From Plastoroseomonas arctica (GTDB taxonomy: Bacteria > Pseudomonadota > Alphaproteobacteria > Acetobacterales > Acetobacteraceae), in the NCBI RefSeq assembly GCF_018128965.1, contig NZ_JAAEDH010000001.1, positions 186,001-250,000 of the forward strand: a DNA stretch of 64,000 nt, given 5' to 3'. Both the position numbers and the translations under genes were made by a program. A model generated the notes under the pieces. That model was given only the letters and a program-made list of their open reading frames with translations, ran no database searches and was not told where the DNA came from. Numbering within the stretch: the first letter of the stretch is position 1; each line of letters begins with the position of its first letter. This document shows, piece by piece, positions 43,879 to 53,363 of the stretch.

Positions 43879-46158
43879 ATGCGCCGCAAGATCCTGCTGG
43901 CCTGGGTGCTGCTCGGCCTTGCGGGCGGCGCGGTGGCGTTCGCGCTTGGCTATGGCGTGGCGGCGGGCTGGGTCTGGTCCATCACCGCCTTGCCGGTGGC
44001 CGCCCATGTTGCCATCGGCGTCGTCCGCTCCCTGCTCGGCGGCAAGCTAGGCGTCGACATCATCGCGCTCGCCGCCATCCTGGCCGCCGTGGGCATGGGC
44101 GAGCCACTGACCGGCGCCGTCGTCGCGCTGATGGTGGCCGGCGGCGAGGCGCTGGAGGGCTGGGCGGAGGGCCGCGCCACGCGCGCGCTGACCGCCCTGC
44201 TCGCGCGCGCGCCGCGCCAGGCCGCGCGGGTGACCGCGACCGGGGTCGAGGAGATCGAGGTGGGCGCGATCGCGGTGGGCGACATCCTTCTCGTGCGCGC
44301 CGGCGAGACGGTGCCCTCCGATGGCGCGCTGGAGGATGCCGCCGCCACGCTCGACGACAGCGCGCTGACCGGCGAATCCCTGCCCGTCAACCTCGTCCAG
44401 GGCGGGCGGCTGCGCAGCGGCGCGGTCAATGCCGGCGCCGCCTTTCGCATGCGCGCCGAGCAGACCGCCGCGACGAGCAGCTATGCCGCCATCATCCGCC
44501 TCACGCGCGATGCCGCCGAGACCCGCCCGCCCCTCGCGCGGCTCGCGGATCAATGGGCGCTGGGATTCGTGGCACTCACCGCGCTCGTCGCCGGCGGTGC
44601 CTGGGCCTGGACGGGCGATTCGGTGCGCGCGCTGGCCGTGCTGGTGGTGGCCACGCCCTGCCCGCTGATCCTCGCCGCGCCCATCGCCCTGGTGGCGGGC
44701 ATTGGGCGCGCGGCGGCGCGCGGCATCGTCATCAAGGGCGGCGGCGCGCTGGAGCGTCTCGCGCGTGTCCAGACCATGCTGTTCGACAAGACCGGCACGC
44801 TCACCACCGGCCATCTGCGCCTCGCCGCCATGGATGTGGCGCCGGGGATGGATCGCGATGCGGCGCTGCGCCTCGCCGGCATCCTGGCGCAGGGCTCGAC
44901 GCATCCGGTCTCCGAGGCGCTGGCCCAGGCAGCGCGGGCACGCGGCCTCGCGCTGCCGCTACTGGATGCGCCGGAGGAGGCGGCGGGCGGCGGTGTCGCG
45001 GGCAGCGTGGCGGGCGTGCGCGTGCTGCTCGGCAGCCAGGCCTTCCTGGCGAAGCAGGGCGTGGCCGATCTGGATGGCCTCGGCGCCTCGGCGGCGCTGG
45101 TCGCGGTGGCGGGCTCCGTGTCCTTCCTGGCGCGGGAGGGTCGCGCGGTGGCGGTGTTCGTCCTGGCCGACACGCTGCGCCCCGAGGCCCCGCGCACGCT
45201 GCGCGCGCTTCGCGGGCTGGGCGTGACGCGGATGGTGATGCTGACCGGCGATCGCGCCGCTGCCGCCGCGCCCATCGCCGCCGCCCTGCGCCTTGATGCG
45301 GTGCAGGCGGATTGCGCACCGGCCGAGAAGATCACCGCCGTGCACCAGGAATCGGCCAAGGTCGCGACCGCGATGGTCGGCGACGGCATCAATGACGCGC
45401 CGGCGCTGGCCGCGGCTGGGGTGGGAATCGCCATGGGCGCGCAGGGCACCGCGGCGGCGGCCGAGGCCGGTGATGTGGTGCTGCTGGTCGACCGGCTGGA
45501 CCGCGTCGTGGACGCGATCGCCATCGCGCGGCGCAGCCGGCGCATCGCGTTGCAGGCGATTGGCCTGGGGATGGGGCTGTCGGGTGTCGCGATGGTGGCG
45601 GCGGCCGGCGGGCTGCTCATGCCGCTCGCGGGCGCGGTGCTGCAGGAGGGGATCGACGTCCTCGCCATCCTGTTCGCGCTGACCGCCTTGCGGCCAGGCC
45701 GGAGCGAGCGTGCGTCGGCGCCGTTGCCCGCTTCCGCCGGCCTTGCGGAGCGCGAGGCGGAGCACACCGCGCTGCGCGGGCTTGCCGAAGCGCTGCGCGA
45801 CACCGCCGAGGGCATGGATGCCGGCGCGGGCGCCCTCCCCGCCATCGAGGCGCTGGACGCGCGCCTGCGCGCCGAGGTGCTGCCGCATCAGCGCGCCGAG
45901 GAAAGCACTCTCTACCCGGCCGCGGCGCAGCGCCTGGGCGGGGTGGACCCAATGGGCCCGCTGATCCGCATGCACAGCGCCATCGAAATCCTGGTCGGCC
46001 AGCTCGGCCACCTCATCGTCGCCGCGCATGGTCCGGGCGGCTGGGAGGCCGCATCCGGCCCCATCCGGCGCAGCCTGTTCGAGCTGGAAGCGATGCTCAG
46101 CCTGCACCTGACCATCGAGGAGGAGGCGCTCGCTGAACTCGGCGACGCGCCTGCGTAG
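43879..46158 (+). CDS. P1B-type metal-transport ATPase fused to a C-terminal hemerythrin domain
   Basis: A 759-residue heavy-metal P-type ATPase. Visible motifs: TGES actuator, the membrane metal site ATPCPLI near residue 258, the phosphorylated Asp in FDKTGTLTTG near 302, GDGINDAPAL near 500, and a last-helix motif VLQEGID near 588. There is no N-terminal HMA domain. Residues 614-759 form a hemerythrin-like domain with EREAEHTALR, LPHQRAEESTLYP, RMHSAIE and LSLHLTIEEEALAEL carrying the expected His/Glu ligands. This combination is that of the P1B-5 group, described with Ni/Fe/Co, and hemerythrin is an O2/Fe sensor. It begins at the ATPase stop. Confidence 0.9.
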   Translation: MRRKILLAWVLLGLAGGAVAFALGYGVAAGWVWSITALPVAAHVAIGVVRSLLGGKLGVDIIALAAILAAVGMGEPLTGAVVALMVAGGEALEGWAEGRATRALTALLARAPRQAARVTATGVEEIEVGAIAVGDILLVRAGETVPSDGALEDAAATLDDSALTGESLPVNLVQGGRLRSGAVNAGAAFRMRAEQTAATSSYAAIIRLTRDAAETRPPLARLADQWALGFVALTALVAGGAWAWTGDSVRALAVLVVATPCPLILAAPIALVAGIGRAAARGIVIKGGGALERLARVQTMLFDKTGTLTTGHLRLAAMDVAPGMDRDAALRLAGILAQGSTHPVSEALAQAARARGLALPLLDAPEEAAGGGVAGSVAGVRVLLGSQAFLAKQGVADLDGLGASAALVAVAGSVSFLAREGRAVAVFVLADTLRPEAPRTLRALRGLGVTRMVMLTGDRAAAAAPIAAALRLDAVQADCAPAEKITAVHQESAKVATAMVGDGINDAPALAAAGVGIAMGAQGTAAAAEAGDVVLLVDRLDRVVDAIAIARRSRRIALQAIGLGMGLSGVAMVAAAGGLLMPLAGAVLQEGIDVLAILFALTALRPGRSERASAPLPASAGLAEREAEHTALRGLAEALRDTAEGMDAGAGALPAIEALDARLRAEVLPHQRAEESTLYPAAAQRLGGVDPMGPLIRMHSAIEILVGQLGHLIVAAHGPGGWEAASGPIRRSLFELEAMLSLHLTIEEEALAELGDAPA

Positions 46159-46249
46159 AATCCGAAGCTGCCTTGACGGTGTAGCGCGCGCCTAGGGTGC
46201 CGTCGCTCGAGCAAGCCGCTTATCGATGCCCCCGTTCGAGGAATTCCCC

Positions 46250-46345
46250 ATGTCGCACAACGCCCAGCTGAAGCAGGCCGTTCTTTCGGATTGAACTGGG
46301 AGCCCAGTATCCATTCCGCCCATACATCGCTTCGCCGACCGGGCC
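46250..46345 (+). pseudogene. Truncated and frameshifted remnant of a BON-domain protein
   Basis: ATG 46250 gives MSHNAQLKQAVLSD then a stop, but one frame over the sequence continues LNWEPSIHSAHTS. The joined reading is the start of a BON-domain, OsmY-like protein. One base is missing between the two parts, and everything after position about 46340 is lost and replaced by a nitroreductase remnant on the other strand. Dead gene. Confidence 0.6.
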
Positions 46346-46352
46346 TGATCGC

Positions 46353-46570
46353 AGCGCCCCTACAACTCTCCGCCGTGCAGCCAAGGCTCACGAACAGATG
46401 GTGGTCATCGGGGTCGACCATCATGGTGCGTTGCGCGAGGTCCGGCAGGATGTCCACGCCCTCAGCGCGCACCCGGATGCGCCACGTCTGCCTGTTGTGG
46501 AAGTTGGGCGCGAGCGTCGCGTGCCGGATGAGGTCCGGCATGCCGGGCGGTACGGGGGGAGCCTGGCGTG
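46353..46570 (-). pseudogene. Fragment of an Acg-like nitroreductase
   Basis: Minus-strand frame with PPVPPGMPDLIRHATLAPNF, then HNRQTWRIRV and MMVDPDDHHLFVSLGCTAES. It matches in character the N-terminal third of Acg/nitroreductase-family proteins common in low-oxygen regulons. No start in context and no C-terminal two-thirds, so it is a truncated remnant. Together with the BON fragment it fills most of the 511-base gap between 46158 and 46670. Confidence 0.6.
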
Positions 46571-46669
46571 AGGGGAGGCGGCTTCGCACGCCTATTCGCC
46601 TATGCCGCGTCTCGCACGCGCGGTGAGCGCCACCGCGACGCCCCGGCGCCGGCCCGACCAGACGGCGAT

Positions 46670-49600
46670 TCATGCCACGGGCGTCGTCAGGGCATCGGCA
46701 TGGAAGCGGCTGCCGTCGCGCGCGGCCAGCGCCTCGTAATCCGCGTATTTCTCCAACACCGCCAACTGCGCCTGCGCGAGGAGCACTGCGGCCTCGTCCG
46801 GCCGGGTGTTCACCAGGCTGCGGTAGCGCAGCTCGTTATAGGCGTAGTCCTTCAGCGGGATGGCGGGCCTGGGGCTGTCGAGGCGGAAGGGCGCCTCGCC
46901 GGCGCGGCGCATCGCCGGGTTGAAGCGGAACAGCGGCCAGTAGCCCGAGGCCGTCGCCAGGTCCTGCTGCTTCATCCCGTAGCGCAGGTCATAGCCATGC
47001 GCGATGCAGTGGCTGTAGGCGAGGATGAGCGAAGGCCCCGGCCAAGCCTCGGCCTCGCGGAAGGCGAGCAGCGTGTGTTGCGGGTTCGCCCCCATCGCCA
47101 CCTGCGCGACGTAGACATTGCCGTATGCGATGGCCTGCAGGGCGAGGTCCTTGCGCGCAGTGCGCTTGCCGGCCGCGGCGAATTTCGCGACCGCGCCCAA
47201 AGGTGTGGCCTTCGAGGCCTGGCCGCCAGTGTTGGAATACACCTCCGTGTCCAGGACCAGTACGTTCACGTCGCGGCCGCTAGCGAGCACGTGGTCCAGC
47301 CCGCCGAAGCCGATGTCATAGGCCCAGCCATCGCCACCCACGAGCCAGATGCTGCGACGGACCATGTGGTCGAGCACGGAGAGCAGGTCGCGCGCGCCGG
47401 GTGCGTCGCCGAGTGCCAGCAGCCGCGTCTGCAGCGCCGCCACGCGCTGGCGCTGCGCGACGATTTCGGATTCGCGGATCTGCGGCGCGGCGATCGCGGC
47501 TTCGACCAGGTCTGCGCCCAGCTGAGGTGCCAACTGCCGCAGCAACCGGATGGCAAGCGCGAGGTGCATGTCGGCGGCGAGCCGGAAGCCTAGGCCGAAT
47601 TCCGCATTGTCCTCGAACAGCGAGTTCGACCAGGCCGGCCCGCGCCCGGCCTTGTCCTTGGCCCAAGGGGTGACCGGCAGGTTACCGCCATAGATGGAGG
47701 AGCAGCCGGTGGCATTGGCGATCTGCGCGCGGTCGCCGAACAGCTGCGAGAGCAGGCGCAGATAGGGCGTTTCGCCGCAGCCGCCGCAGGCGCCGGAGAA
47801 TTCGAACAGCGGCTCGAGGAACTGCACGCCGCGCACATCGGCGAAATCGACCAGCGCGCGGTCGTTCACCGGTAGCGTTTCGAAGAAGGCGATGTTGTCC
47901 CGCTCGGCCGCCAGCACCGGGCCCTTGGGCGCCATGTTGATCGCGCGGTGCTTCGGATCCTCCGGTGCATGCGCGGGGCAGACCTCCACGCACAATCCGC
48001 AGCCGGTGCAGTCCTCGACATAGAATTGCAGGGTGAATCGTGAGTCCGGATAGCCGCGCGCGTTCACCGGCGCCGTCTTGAAGGTCTTGGGCACGTCGAC
48101 GAGACGGACCGTGTCGAAGAAGCGCGCGCGGATCACCGAATGCGGGCAGGCGATGGAACACTGGCCGCACTGGATGCAGAGCTCCGTGTCCCAGATCGGC
48201 ACATCCTCGGCGATGTTGCGCTTCTCCCAGGCCGCGGTGCCGACGGGGAAGGTGCCGTCAACCGGCATCGCGCTCACCGGCAGCGCATCGCCATGCCCGG
48301 CCATGATCGCGGCGGTCACCCGCTTGACGAAGGCGGGGGCGGCGTCCGGCACGATGGGCGGGCGTTCGAGCGTGCTGGTGGCACTCGCGGGGATCGTCAC
48401 CTCGTGCAGGTTGGCCAGCGCCTGGTCCACGGCCGCGTTGTTCTGCGCCACCACGGCGGCGCCCTTTTCGGCGTAGCTGTGCGTGATCATGGCCTTGATG
48501 CGGCGGATCGCCTCGTCGCGCGGCAGCACGCCCGAGAGCGCGAAGAAGCAGGTCTGCAGCACGGTGTTGATGCGCCCGCCAAGGCCCGCGTCGCGCGCCA
48601 CCTTCGTGGCATCGATCACGAAGAGGCGCAGCTGCTTCGCGATGATGTCCTGCTGCACCGTGCGCTGCAGATGCGCCCAGGCCTCGCTTGCCGGATGCGG
48701 GCAGTTGAGCAGGAAGGCCGCGCCTGGTGCGGCCAGGCTAAGCACGTCCACACGCTCGAGAAACTCGAACTGGTGGCAGCCGACGAAGCTGGCCTGCGCG
48801 ATCAAGTAGGGCGCCTCGATCGGCGCCGACCCGAAGCGCAGATGCGAGACGGTCTGCGCGCCGGATTTGTGCGAATCATAGACGAAGTAGCCCTGCGCGT
48901 AGCGGCCCGCATCCTCGGACAGGATCTTCACGCTGCCCTTGTTGGCGCCCACCGTGCCGTCCGAGCCGAGGCCGTAGAAGACCGCACGCGTCACCGTCGA
49001 TGGCTCGATGGAGAAGTGCGGGTCCAAGGTGAGGCTGGTATGCGTGATGTCGTCGTCGATGCCGATGGTGAAGCCATGGCGCGGCGCCGGCTTGCCCAGC
49101 TCGTCGAACACGGCCTTCGCCATGGCCGGGGTGAAGTCCTTCGACGACAGGCCATAGCGCCCACCGATCACGCGCGGCATCACGGCGCGGGTGCCCGACG
49201 CCACCGCTTGCGCCAGCGTGGCGATCACGTCGAGGTAGAGCGGCTCGCCGGTAGCACCGGGTTCCTTGACGCGGTCCAGGACCGCCACGGCGCGCGCCGT
49301 GATCGGCAGTGCTGCGAGGAAATGCGTGGCCGAGAATGGCCGGTAGAGCCGCACCTGCAACACGCCGAGCTTCGCATCGCCCGCAAGCGCGGCGGCGGTG
49401 CCGCGTGCGGTCTCCGCTGCCGAGCCGATCAGCACCACCACCCGCTCGGCGTCCGGCGCCCCGGCATATTCGAACAGCCGGTAGCGGCGCCCGGTCAGGG
49501 TCGCGAAGCGCGCCATGGCGGCGTCCACGATCGCGGGTGTGGCGGCGTAGAAAGGGTTGGAGGCCTCGCGCGCCTGGAAGAAGGTGTCCGGGTTCTGCGC

Positions 49601-50290
49601 CGTACCGCGCATCACCGGATGCTCTGGCGAGAGCGCCCGCGCGCGATGCGCCCAGACCAGCGGCTCGGGGATCATCGCGCGGATCTCGGCATCATCGAGC
49701 AGGGTCAGTGTGTTCAGCTCGTGCGAGGTGCGGAAGCCGTCGAAGAAATGCATGAAGGGCACGCGGCTCTCGAGCGTCGCGGCCTGGGCGATGAGCGCCA
49801 TGTCATGCGCCTCCTGCACCGAGCCGGCCGAGAGCAGCGCGAAGCCGGTGGAGCGGATCGCCATCACATCCGAATGGTCGCCGAAGATGGACAGTGCCTG
49901 GGTCGCGACCGAACGCGCGGCGACATGGAAGACGCAGGAGGTCAACTCACCCGCGATCTTGAACATGTTGGGCAGCATCAGCAGCAGCCCTTGGGAGGAG
50001 GTGAAGGTGGTGGTCAGCGCGCCCGATTGCAGCGCGCCATGCACCGCGCCGGCGGCACCGCCCTCGCTCTGCATCTCCTGGACCACCGGGATGCCGCCCC
50101 AGATGTTGGTGAGCCCATCGGCGGCCCATTCATCGGCGAGTTCCGCCATCGTCGAGGAGGGCGTGATGGGGTAGATCGCGCAGACCTCGTTCACCCGGTA
50201 GGCGACATGCGCGCAGGCGGTGTTGCCGTCCATCGTTGCCTTGGCGTGAGTAGCCGTGGCGGTCTGGAGAATGGGGGACAGGGCGTTCAT
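46670..50290 (-). CDS. nifJ: Pyruvate:ferredoxin (flavodoxin) oxidoreductase
   Basis: A 1206-residue single-chain PFOR, converting pyruvate, CoA and oxidised ferredoxin to acetyl-CoA, CO2 and reduced ferredoxin without oxygen. Seen in order: the pyruvate-binding domain YPITPSSTMAELADEW; the gamma/linker parts; two 4Fe-4S ferredoxin sites, CIQCGQCSIACPH and CTGCGLCVEVCPA; and the TPP-binding C-terminus with GACGGCGETPYL, NATGCSSIYGG and the GDGWAYDIGFGGLD metal-TPP motif. The ATG at 50290 overlaps the upstream stop. Unusual for a mostly aerobic genus, so it implies micro-oxic or anaerobic metabolism. Confidence 0.95.
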   Translation of the reverse strand: MNALSPILQTATATHAKATMDGNTACAHVAYRVNEVCAIYPITPSSTMAELADEWAADGLTNIWGGIPVVQEMQSEGGAAGAVHGALQSGALTTTFTSSQGLLLMLPNMFKIAGELTSCVFHVAARSVATQALSIFGDHSDVMAIRSTGFALLSAGSVQEAHDMALIAQAATLESRVPFMHFFDGFRTSHELNTLTLLDDAEIRAMIPEPLVWAHRARALSPEHPVMRGTAQNPDTFFQAREASNPFYAATPAIVDAAMARFATLTGRRYRLFEYAGAPDAERVVVLIGSAAETARGTAAALAGDAKLGVLQVRLYRPFSATHFLAALPITARAVAVLDRVKEPGATGEPLYLDVIATLAQAVASGTRAVMPRVIGGRYGLSSKDFTPAMAKAVFDELGKPAPRHGFTIGIDDDITHTSLTLDPHFSIEPSTVTRAVFYGLGSDGTVGANKGSVKILSEDAGRYAQGYFVYDSHKSGAQTVSHLRFGSAPIEAPYLIAQASFVGCHQFEFLERVDVLSLAAPGAAFLLNCPHPASEAWAHLQRTVQQDIIAKQLRLFVIDATKVARDAGLGGRINTVLQTCFFALSGVLPRDEAIRRIKAMITHSYAEKGAAVVAQNNAAVDQALANLHEVTIPASATSTLERPPIVPDAAPAFVKRVTAAIMAGHGDALPVSAMPVDGTFPVGTAAWEKRNIAEDVPIWDTELCIQCGQCSIACPHSVIRARFFDTVRLVDVPKTFKTAPVNARGYPDSRFTLQFYVEDCTGCGLCVEVCPAHAPEDPKHRAINMAPKGPVLAAERDNIAFFETLPVNDRALVDFADVRGVQFLEPLFEFSGACGGCGETPYLRLLSQLFGDRAQIANATGCSSIYGGNLPVTPWAKDKAGRGPAWSNSLFEDNAEFGLGFRLAADMHLALAIRLLRQLAPQLGADLVEAAIAAPQIRESEIVAQRQRVAALQTRLLALGDAPGARDLLSVLDHMVRRSIWLVGGDGWAYDIGFGGLDHVLASGRDVNVLVLDTEVYSNTGGQASKATPLGAVAKFAAAGKRTARKDLALQAIAYGNVYVAQVAMGANPQHTLLAFREAEAWPGPSLILAYSHCIAHGYDLRYGMKQQDLATASGYWPLFRFNPAMRRAGEAPFRLDSPRPAIPLKDYAYNELRYRSLVNTRPDEAAVLLAQAQLAVLEKYADYEALAARDGSRFHADALTTPVA

Positions 50291-51924
50291 GCGTGGGCTT
50301 CCTGGACCATGTCGATGGCGTGGCAGGGGCATTGCTCGAAGCAGATGGCGCAGCCGGTGCAGTGGTCGAGATCGACGTCATAGCCGGCGCCGTGGGCGAG
50401 CTTGACGATCGCCTGCTCGGGACAGGATGCGAAGCACTGGTCGCACTCGTAGCAGTTGCCGCAGGAGAGGCAGCGCTGCGCCTCGTGCCGCGCGGCGGGT
50501 TCGGCAAGGCCATCCGTGGTCTCGACGAAGCTCGCGCCCATGCGCGCGCCGACCGGCAGCTCGTGCTGGGTCGCGAGTGGGGCATCGGCGTAGATCGGCA
50601 GGTGCAGCATATCGAAGCTGATGCCGGTGCGCGGCGGCTGTGCGGCCACCGTCACGCCACGCAGCCAGGCGTCGATATGGCGAGCGGCCTTCTTGCCGCC
50701 GCCCACCGCTGCGGTCACGCTGCGGTCACCGGAGACCATGTCACCGCCGGCGAAGACGCCCGCATGCCCGGTCATCATGCCGGCATCGACCTGCACATTG
50801 CCGTCCGCGCCGATCACCATGCCGGGGATGGCGCCGAGGAAGCCGGTATCAGCCTTCTGCCCGAGGGCGAGGACCACGGAATCGGCGGCGAGCGTCTCCA
50901 TCTCGCCGGTCGGCTGCGCGCGTCCCTCGGCATCGAGCGCCATGCGCTCCACCGTGATCGCGCCCGCGCCGATGTCGTGGATGCTGCTGAGCCAATGGAT
51001 TTTGATGCCTTCGTCGAGCGCCTCCTGCGCCTCGAAGGCATGCGCCTCCATATGCGCGCGGTCGGAGATGAAGACGATCATCGCCTCCTCGGCGCCCAGC
51101 CGCCGGGCGGTGCGTGCGGCATCCATCGCCGTGTTGCCCGCGCCATAGACCACGACACGGCGACCGAGTTTTGGCGCGGTGCCGGCGGCCGCGTCGTGCA
51201 GCAAGTTGATGGCGGTGAACACCTTCGCCGCATCGCGCGCGGGGATGTCGATGCGCTTGCCGATCTGCGTGCCGATCGCGATGAACACCGCGTCGAAGCG
51301 GCCTTCCGCCTGTTCCGCCAGCAGGTCCGTCACCTTGTGGTTCACCGTGATGGTCACGCCCATCGCTTCGATGCGCCGGACCTCCTTCATCAACTCCTCG
51401 CGCGGCAGGCGATAGGCGGGGATGCCGAAATGCAGCATGCCGCCCGGCAGTGGCCCGGCGTCGCGGATTTCCACCGTGTGGCCGGCGCGCGCGAGGTGAT
51501 AGGCGGCGGCCATGCCCGAGGGTCCGGCGCCGATCACCAGCACGCGCTTGCCGCTCGGCGCGGCGGTGATGCGCGGCACCCAGCCCTGGGCCGACGCCAT
51601 GTCGCCGAGGAAGCGCTCGACGGCATGGATGCTCACCGCGCTGTCGAGCTGCGCGCGATTGCAGCCGGTTTCGCAGGGGTGATAGCAGACGCGGCCATGC
51701 ACGGCAGGGAAGGGGTTGTCGCGCAGGATCACCTCCCACGCCTCGCGAAATTTCCCCGCCTGGGCGAGGTCGAGCCACGCCTGGATGTCCTCGCCGGCCG
51801 GGCAGGCAGCGTTGCAGGGCGGCAGCAGTGCGACCCATTCGGGATGCTTTGTCCGCGCCGGGCCGGTGCCCTTCTGGCGCAGCAGGTCGATGGTCGGCGT
51901 GAAGTCGGCGAGGAGAGCGGTCAT
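50287..51924 (-). CDS. GltD-like FAD/NAD(P) oxidoreductase with C-terminal 4Fe-4S domain
   Basis: A 545-residue protein of the glutamate synthase small-subunit family. N-terminal Fe-S region with PPCNAACPAGEDIQAWLDL and CYHPCETGCNR, then FAD site VLVIGAGPSGMAAAYHLARAG, NADPH site VVVYGAGNTAMDAARTARR, and GDMVSGDRSVTAAV. The C-terminus adds two ferredoxin clusters (CLSCGNCYECDQCFASCP and CTGCAICFEQCP). No large GltB subunit is near, so it probably moves electrons between NADPH and the ferredoxin used by PFOR. It overlaps both neighbours by four bases. Confidence 0.9.
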   Translation of the reverse strand: MTALLADFTPTIDLLRQKGTGPARTKHPEWVALLPPCNAACPAGEDIQAWLDLAQAGKFREAWEVILRDNPFPAVHGRVCYHPCETGCNRAQLDSAVSIHAVERFLGDMASAQGWVPRITAAPSGKRVLVIGAGPSGMAAAYHLARAGHTVEIRDAGPLPGGMLHFGIPAYRLPREELMKEVRRIEAMGVTITVNHKVTDLLAEQAEGRFDAVFIAIGTQIGKRIDIPARDAAKVFTAINLLHDAAAGTAPKLGRRVVVYGAGNTAMDAARTARRLGAEEAMIVFISDRAHMEAHAFEAQEALDEGIKIHWLSSIHDIGAGAITVERMALDAEGRAQPTGEMETLAADSVVLALGQKADTGFLGAIPGMVIGADGNVQVDAGMMTGHAGVFAGGDMVSGDRSVTAAVGGGKKAARHIDAWLRGVTVAAQPPRTGISFDMLHLPIYADAPLATQHELPVGARMGASFVETTDGLAEPAARHEAQRCLSCGNCYECDQCFASCPEQAIVKLAHGAGYDVDLDHCTGCAICFEQCPCHAIDMVQEAHA

Positions 51925-53195
51925 GCCCGGACCTCCTTCGCACCGGTCTCGCGCAGCACGAAGGTCAGGACCAGCGCGAGCAGGATCGCGCCCAGCCAGA
52001 TGAAATTGGCCTGGGCGAAGACATCGGCCGAGAGCGGCGCGCCGTTCGCGATCCGCATCAACGCATAGCCGAAGGCGGGGGCGAGCAGCGCGGAGCAGCT
52101 GAACACCAGGAAATTCATCGCCCCCGTGGCGCTGCCCTTCACGCGGTCCGGGTTCGCTTCCTTGATCATTGCGTATGGGATCATCGCGGCACCCGAGCCG
52201 ATGCCGAAGACCAAGCCGCCGAGATAGGGCGGGATCACATGGCCGAACCAGGCGATGCCCACGCCCGAGAGCAGCATCAACGCGATGCCGCCATAAAGCG
52301 CGGGCTTCCGCCGCCCCATACGGTCCGCAATGTAGCCCAGCAGCGGCGCGCCGATCACCCAGCCGAGCGGCACCATCGAGGCGCGCGTGACCGCTTCACC
52401 CGTCGCGACACCTTCGCCGAGATGGAGGAAGGGCACGCCCCAGATCATGTCGCCGATGGTGGTCGGCATGAACAGCAGCCCGCCGATCAGGCCGCAGAGC
52501 CAGGATTGCGGATTGGCCAGCACCACCTTGAATGGTGCGAACATCGTCCAGATCGAGCCCTTGGCGGGCTCATGGTTGGCCGGTGTCACGATCAGCATCA
52601 GCACCGCGACGATCGCGACCGCCGCACCCGCGATGAACCAGAAGGACTGCCAGGCGATCGGCCCATGCACCAGCGGTCCCACCGCGAATTGCCCGGCGAA
52701 GCCACCCAGCATCCCGGCCAGCTGCGTGAAGCCCACCGCGGTGGCCAGCCACTTCGCGGAGAACCCGTGCACCGCAAGATAGACCGCGCCGGTGAAGGCG
52801 AAGGCCGATCCCGCGCCCTGCAAAAGCCTCCCGCCCTCGACCGAGCTGATCGAGCCCAGCCCGAACAGCACGCTGCCCGCCGCAGTCGCCAGCAGGCCGA
52901 TGAAGATCGGCAGCTTGGCGCCGAAGCGGTCGAGCGAGGCGCCCGAGATCAGCGCGAATCCGGCATAGGTGTAGTAGTACATGCCCAGCAGCGCGCTGAC
53001 GCCGAGCGTGGTCAGGCCGAAGGCGGCGGTGAGCTCGGGGATCATGACGCCCGGCGCGGAGCGGATCGCGTATTGCAGGAAGTAGAAGACCAGGCAGAGC
53101 GCCCAGGCGATGATGTACATCGTGCGGGGCTCCGCCGCCGTGGCGCGCGGCGGCGCCAGGAGCAGCGGTGGGGCGATCGCGATCGTCTCGGCCAT
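51921..53195 (-). CDS. Major facilitator superfamily transporter
   Basis: A 424-residue transporter with twelve hydrophobic segments and the MFS loop motif DRFGAKLPIF between helices 2 and 3, repeated as DRMGRRKPALY between 8 and 9. Members of this branch move small organic acids or nitrate. Being first in the operon with PFOR and the GltD-like flavoprotein and divergent from a D-lactate-type dehydrogenase, a carboxylate such as lactate, formate or pyruvate is a reasonable guess. AGGAGC precedes the ATG. Its promoter carries a version of the shared motif (53256). Confidence 0.87.
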   Translation of the reverse strand: MAETIAIAPPLLLAPPRATAAEPRTMYIIAWALCLVFYFLQYAIRSAPGVMIPELTAAFGLTTLGVSALLGMYYYTYAGFALISGASLDRFGAKLPIFIGLLATAAGSVLFGLGSISSVEGGRLLQGAGSAFAFTGAVYLAVHGFSAKWLATAVGFTQLAGMLGGFAGQFAVGPLVHGPIAWQSFWFIAGAAVAIVAVLMLIVTPANHEPAKGSIWTMFAPFKVVLANPQSWLCGLIGGLLFMPTTIGDMIWGVPFLHLGEGVATGEAVTRASMVPLGWVIGAPLLGYIADRMGRRKPALYGGIALMLLSGVGIAWFGHVIPPYLGGLVFGIGSGAAMIPYAMIKEANPDRVKGSATGAMNFLVFSCSALLAPAFGYALMRIANGAPLSADVFAQANFIWLGAILLALVLTFVLRETGAKEVRA

Positions 53196-53255
53196 GGCGT
53201 CTGCTCCTGTTCGTTGGCCAGAGGTTAGTCGCGGTAGCGCATCGCGGGGCAGGTT

Positions 53256-53307
53256 CGGAAAGTACCGAGGCGCCGCCGCTCGCGCCCCCTGCCTGCGTAG
53301 TTTCCGA
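53256..53307. promoter_or_regulatory. Paired facing motif in divergent promoter, site B
   Basis: CGGAAAGTACCG (53256-53267) faces the leftward MFS/PFOR operon and CGTAGTTTCCGA (53296-53307) faces the rightward dehydrogenase. The pair repeats site A (39759/39802), with nearly equal spacing (40 versus 43 bases) and 57-61 bases to the start codons. The rightward copy shares GCGTAGTTTCCGA with site A, followed by CGC or GGC. Confidence 0.7.
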
Positions 53308-53363
53308 CGCTCTCACCCCCTGCGGCGCCGCGGCTACACAGGCGGAACACGGAGGCGCTCGCC

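Noticed and set aside
46568-47593. 341-codon plus-strand frame opposite the 3' end of nifJ
   Set aside because: Antisense of nifJ with no start site or motif.
48140-50383. 747-codon plus-strand frame opposite nifJ
   Set aside because: Antisense of PFOR; composition His/Arg/Gly rich and no fold signature.
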